Of a stretch of DNA of 46,086 nt, positions 43,801-46,086 are shown one piece after another (positions within the stretch are counted from its first letter, which is position 1; the number at the start of each line of letters is the position of its first letter). The translations under genes were made by a program, and so were the position numbers. This DNA is from Clostridiales bacterium (GTDB taxonomy: Bacteria; Bacillota; Clostridia; Clostridiales; Oxobacteraceae). The notes under the pieces were generated by a model. The model did not search any database and was not told where the DNA came from. It worked only from the letters and a program-made list of their open reading frames with translations. The DNA lies in contig JASEJN010000021.1 in assembly GCA_030016385.1 (NCBI GenBank), positions 1 through 46,086 on the forward strand, given 5' to 3'.

Positions 43801-45978
43801 TCGGTTGGTGCGCTGGCTGTAGGGGATGAGGCAGATATCGATCCTGAAATAGAGGGCATAGCTGCTACCGTACTTGAAAATGCAGTAAAAAATTTGCCCT
43901 ACATGCTGAAGGAATATCAGCCGGAAGGAGCATGGAATGAAGGCCCTGGCTACTGGGATTATGGAACGAGCTATACAGTATATATGCTGTCGTCAATGCT
44001 CCAGGCTCTCGGTACGGATTATGGCTTATCTGATTTTCCTTGTATGGATATAACTACGGATTTTCCTATATACAATAACGGAGATTTGGGAAGTTATAAT
44101 TTTTCAGATGCAGGAAGCGGCATAGCAAAATCGCCGATAATGCTCTGGTTTGGTACAAGATATAATAATCCTTCATATTACTGGACTTACAGAGTATCCG
44201 GAACGGATACGGGGGACCCTTTAAGCATGCTCTGGTATCCAGGACCGGAAAAATATGAAGCTGACGCACCGCCGGAAATACTGGATAAAAAGTTTGGCTA
44301 TGTTGAAGTTGGAACGATGCGCAGCAACTGGTATGACAGAAATGGGATATTTTTAGGCTTTAAAGGCGGATATAACCAGTTCAATCACGGTGATCTCGAT
44401 CAGGGTTCCTTCATATATGATGCCTATGGAGTAAGATGGGCTCTGGATTTAGGACAGGGAGATTATAATTCCCAGGGTTACTGGGAGATGGGGCCTACAG
44501 CAGGAAGGTGGAAGTACTACAGGAAGAGGGCAGAAGGACACAATACATTTGTAATAAATCCGGGAAATTATCCTGACCAAAATGTGTATGCAAAAGCTAA
44601 GATCGAAAAATTTGAAACTAATTCAAATCAGACTGCGGCTATGTCAATTGTGGACTTAAGCGAAACGTATAATAAAGATGCTTTTTCTGCGAAGAGAGGA
44701 TTATCACTGACTAACAATAAAACGGACCTTTTGGTTCAAGATGAGGTAAGAAACAGGAAACCTTCCGATTACTGGTGGTTTATGCATACCGACTCAAGCA
44801 TAGACGTAAGTGCAGACGGTAAATCAGCCATATTGACCAAGCAGGGGAAGAGACTTTATGTTCAGATATTGAGCGATGATGGTAAATTTTCTGTAATGGA
44901 TGCCGTACCGTTGCCGACATCACCGGTGGCTGTTCAACAGCCAAATACAGGTATTAAAAAACTGGTTGTGCATATAGAAGATGCACTGGATGTAAACTTA
45001 GCCATAAGGATGGTACCTCTCATGAGCACCGACGAGATACCGACTGATAAGCCGGCTGTAGTAAGTCTTGATAAGTGGGAGGTAAAAGAAGAAACGCCGT
45101 TATTTATAGATGGGCTGTCGGTGGATGGAAAAGAAGTTGAGAATTTCAATAAATATAATAGAGTCTATAGAGTGATGATTCCATACGGAAGCACTACGGT
45201 ACCAAACGTAGAGGCGAAAGTAAACAATCCTGATGTCAATGTGGATGTAAAACTGCCTGAAACTGTTCCGGGAACTGCCAAGGTGACGGTTACTTCTAAA
45301 ACAAATGCGGATATCAAAAACAGTTATTATATAGACCTGTATCCAGACAAGGGAATAACTGCAAGTACGGCTGAGGAAGGGAACTGGCCTGAAAATTCCA
45401 TGGACGGAGATCTTGTAACCAGATGGGCGGCGGAAGGTGACCAGTGGATACAATACTATATTGGAGAAGGTCAGGTAGTGGAAGGTATATCCATTGCATA
45501 CTTCCGTGGAAATGAAAGAAAATATACTTTTGATATTCTTGTATCGGAAGACGGAAAGAGCTGGAAGACAATATTCCAAAATGTGCAGACCACAGGAACT
45601 ACTTCTGATCTTGTAAAATATGATTTCCCAGAGATGGAAAGAGCAAGATATATAAGGATACTCGGGCATGGAAGCGATGTAAACCGCTGGAACAATATCG
45701 CCGAGGTAAATATTCATAGACACAACATGTGTAAATCGGATTTGATTTATATGATTAACACAGGGTATAGCAAGAATTATATAACCAGTAAGGGCATATA
45801 TAACAGTCTGCTTGCCAAGCTAAAAGAGGACCATGAAGAAGGCAGCAATGCTGATTTAAACAGGCTTAAAGCTTTAAAAAATGAAGTAAAAGCCCAGAGG
45901 GGAAAGAAAATAGATGAGAGTTTTGCAGACATGCTTATAGAATCCATAGACTGTGTTTATGAATATGAAAAGCAGTAG
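40861..45978 (+). CDS. Secreted multidomain heparinase II/III-like polysaccharide lyase
   Basis: 1705 aa from GTG 40861 (GGAGGGA upstream). Signal peptide about 1-32. Order: CBM4/9-like module (43-186, NLILNSGFETAG), Ig-like BIG_2 modules (about 189-275 and 278-358), second CBM4/9-like module (361-530, NIVANPGFEDTY), third BIG_2 (531-610), two cadherin-like repeats (618-700, 701-795), alpha-helical toroid (about 805-1110), beta-sandwich of the heparinase II/III type (about 1145-1390), a small Ig-like region, F5/8 type C module (about 1498-1622), and a C-terminal helical FIMAH-like domain (1623-1705, ending VKAQRGKKIDESFADMLIES). Candidate catalytic residues lie in NTNWNGVCNGG, GPGYWDYGTSY, NQFNHGDLDQGS and GHNTFVINPG. 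No LPxTG or S-layer anchor. The polysaccharide, probably uronate-rich, is not identifiable. Confidence 0.85.
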   Translation: MRKKRFMRQISRCLVFILILTFTGMGNIIAKADEILQSNATAQNLILNSGFETAGSGTNAADKWGTWNNTNTVYSLDSAVFHSGTKSLKISTTSSGGANQLINVEAGKSYRLGLWIKADKVAGKVRYKFKRNGVYDSSWQYTPGSSATDWTYIENVIQIPGDAQQIQIEVYMAGQGAVWFDDVSFIKLVPLQSINFQNASISMQPGETIEPPIIYTPEDATNKNITLASSNQEAVRIEDGKLVAISRGASIVTAWPEDISAGAGKKELYVRVGDEEVPVAGISLDKEKITLTQGETYMLNTIFEPGNTTSVDVKWTSSNTSVATIDSGLVKTFEPGTARITVTTDEGGFADYCDVEVAAKNIVANPGFEDTYTDDNGTLLASGWSAWTAPGQTPFNVSLDSANKHSGNYSAKISSDANTRGAYTQNNVPALAGKTYKFSAYVKTENIVKANSGDKGADIRVCMWKSGGGDAASPVFLAPTTLTGNNDWTLLEKVITIPENATAVGIQCYIGVAKGTAWFDDARVEEYIPVKGLEISSGFGVVKVGSSINVTAKVTPDNANNKKIIWTTENPDIAAVNDGAITGISEGTAAITATTEEGGFSRDFFVYVSNSDMEILPPKTYDFSVDEDGMINGSLDKTDENGNAFTYTVCEYADNGLARVNSNGDFQYSPDKNFYGSDKFKVIAANGAGGIGQQDIDITVNAKNDAPSSGETTVVVVQGDSVEGSADAADIDKDVVTYTISSNPSKGTVTLTSDGKFVYKAGNDSIGDDDFTIMASDSKGGTAPYKVNVFISPKGAKIIGTLKSVSKDKTHPRIGAGRQTFDNLKLLLQNNDENITRWFGNVKAASDVILTQPPKEYERPDGIRLLDVSREVLRRARYLSMTYLMTGDSKYAERLWTELDKAGNFKDWNSSTHFLDTAEMTNAFGIAYDWLYDYWSPERKSFIVEAIKEKGLIPGVNAYNTNGWWTKVNTNWNGVCNGGLSVGALAVGDEADIDPEIEGIAATVLENAVKNLPYMLKEYQPEGAWNEGPGYWDYGTSYTVYMLSSMLQALGTDYGLSDFPCMDITTDFPIYNNGDLGSYNFSDAGSGIAKSPIMLWFGTRYNNPSYYWTYRVSGTDTGDPLSMLWYPGPEKYEADAPPEILDKKFGYVEVGTMRSNWYDRNGIFLGFKGGYNQFNHGDLDQGSFIYDAYGVRWALDLGQGDYNSQGYWEMGPTAGRWKYYRKRAEGHNTFVINPGNYPDQNVYAKAKIEKFETNSNQTAAMSIVDLSETYNKDAFSAKRGLSLTNNKTDLLVQDEVRNRKPSDYWWFMHTDSSIDVSADGKSAILTKQGKRLYVQILSDDGKFSVMDAVPLPTSPVAVQQPNTGIKKLVVHIEDALDVNLAIRMVPLMSTDEIPTDKPAVVSLDKWEVKEETPLFIDGLSVDGKEVENFNKYNRVYRVMIPYGSTTVPNVEAKVNNPDVNVDVKLPETVPGTAKVTVTSKTNADIKNSYYIDLYPDKGITASTAEEGNWPENSMDGDLVTRWAAEGDQWIQYYIGEGQVVEGISIAYFRGNERKYTFDILVSEDGKSWKTIFQNVQTTGTTSDLVKYDFPEMERARYIRILGHGSDVNRWNNIAEVNIHRHNMCKSDLIYMINTGYSKNYITSKGIYNSLLAKLKEDHEEGSNADLNRLKALKNEVKAQRGKKIDESFADMLIESIDCVYEYEKQ

Positions 45979-45989
45979 TATTCTTTAGA

Positions 45990-46086
45990 TATCTGCGATT
46001 CATAATATGAAATCTGTCATAAATAGAATTGTGTTATTTTGAGCACTCATTCGCCAGATTCAAGTTTTGTAAGTTCTAAGGCCTGC
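45990..46086. mobile_element. Intergenic element family R, copy I (cut by window edge)
   Basis: Begins CTGCGATTCATAATATGAAA and contains GTGTTATTTTGAGCACTCAT TCGCCAGATTCAAGTTTTGT, i.e. the inverse complement of the right-arm consensus. The copy shows the left arm and continues beyond the window. Confidence 0.6.

Overview
The window reads as a chromosomal segment from an anaerobic, low-to-mid GC Firmicute of the class Clostridia. Grounds: strong Gram-positive Shine-Dalgarno sites, TTGACA/TATAAT promoters, a perfect CIRCE/HrcA operator before groESL, frequent GTG/TTG starts, lipoprotein (not periplasmic) binding proteins, and no respiratory genes. Assignment below class is not possible from sequence alone. 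Almost all genes lie on the + strand.

Layout. 1-263: 5' part of a REP-associated (Y1/HUH) transposase on the minus strand, with two GGGACGGTTAAGC repeats and a hairpin that would hide its ribosome binding site. 567-6040: four-gene efflux-type ABC operon (lipoprotein adaptor, 946-aa FtsX-type permease, two ATPases, the second fused to an AbrB-like domain). 6266-12645: M32 carboxypeptidase, GH2 beta-mannosidase, a short methionine synthase lacking the B12 domain, and an unrecognised 97-aa protein. 12810-16220: MoxR / DUF58 / membrane protein operon. 16383-18507: groESL with promoter, CIRCE and terminator. 18509-21045: NrtR-like Nudix regulator plus nicotinate phosphoribosyltransferase. 21348-21530: small PspC protein (minus strand).

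22004-32683 is a coherent peptidoglycan-sugar recycling locus: RpiR/MurR-type regulator, MurQ, a CUT1 ABC importer without ATPase, a double-GNAT acetyltransferase, an atypical PIG-L protein whose usual catalytic Asp is Gly, a cytoplasmic NagZ, AnmK, and a small ferritin-like protein. The inferred flow is import of GlcNAc-anhydroMurNAc-type sugars, NagZ cleavage, AnmK phosphorylation to MurNAc-6-P, then MurQ cleavage of the lactyl ether. The GNAT/PIG-L pair would modify an unknown sugar in the same flow.

32942-45978 is a polysaccharide-use locus: a membrane-anchored AraC-type sensor regulator (with a G9 tract in its sensor domain), an Lpl-type importer (two permeases flanked by two binding lipoproteins, again no ATPase), and a secreted 1705-aa multidomain heparinase II/III-like lyase.

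The most interesting non-genic signal is a family of intergenic elements scattered from 6 kb to 33 kb and at the right edge. Three copies (18575-18639, 21064-21243, 21736-21984) are each flanked by a perfect 9-bp direct duplication, and a fourth by 8 of 9. They therefore look like non-autonomous mobile elements (MITE-like). Some are placed to be transcribed as 5' leaders. A second, smaller palindrome family (about 35-50 bp) is also present.
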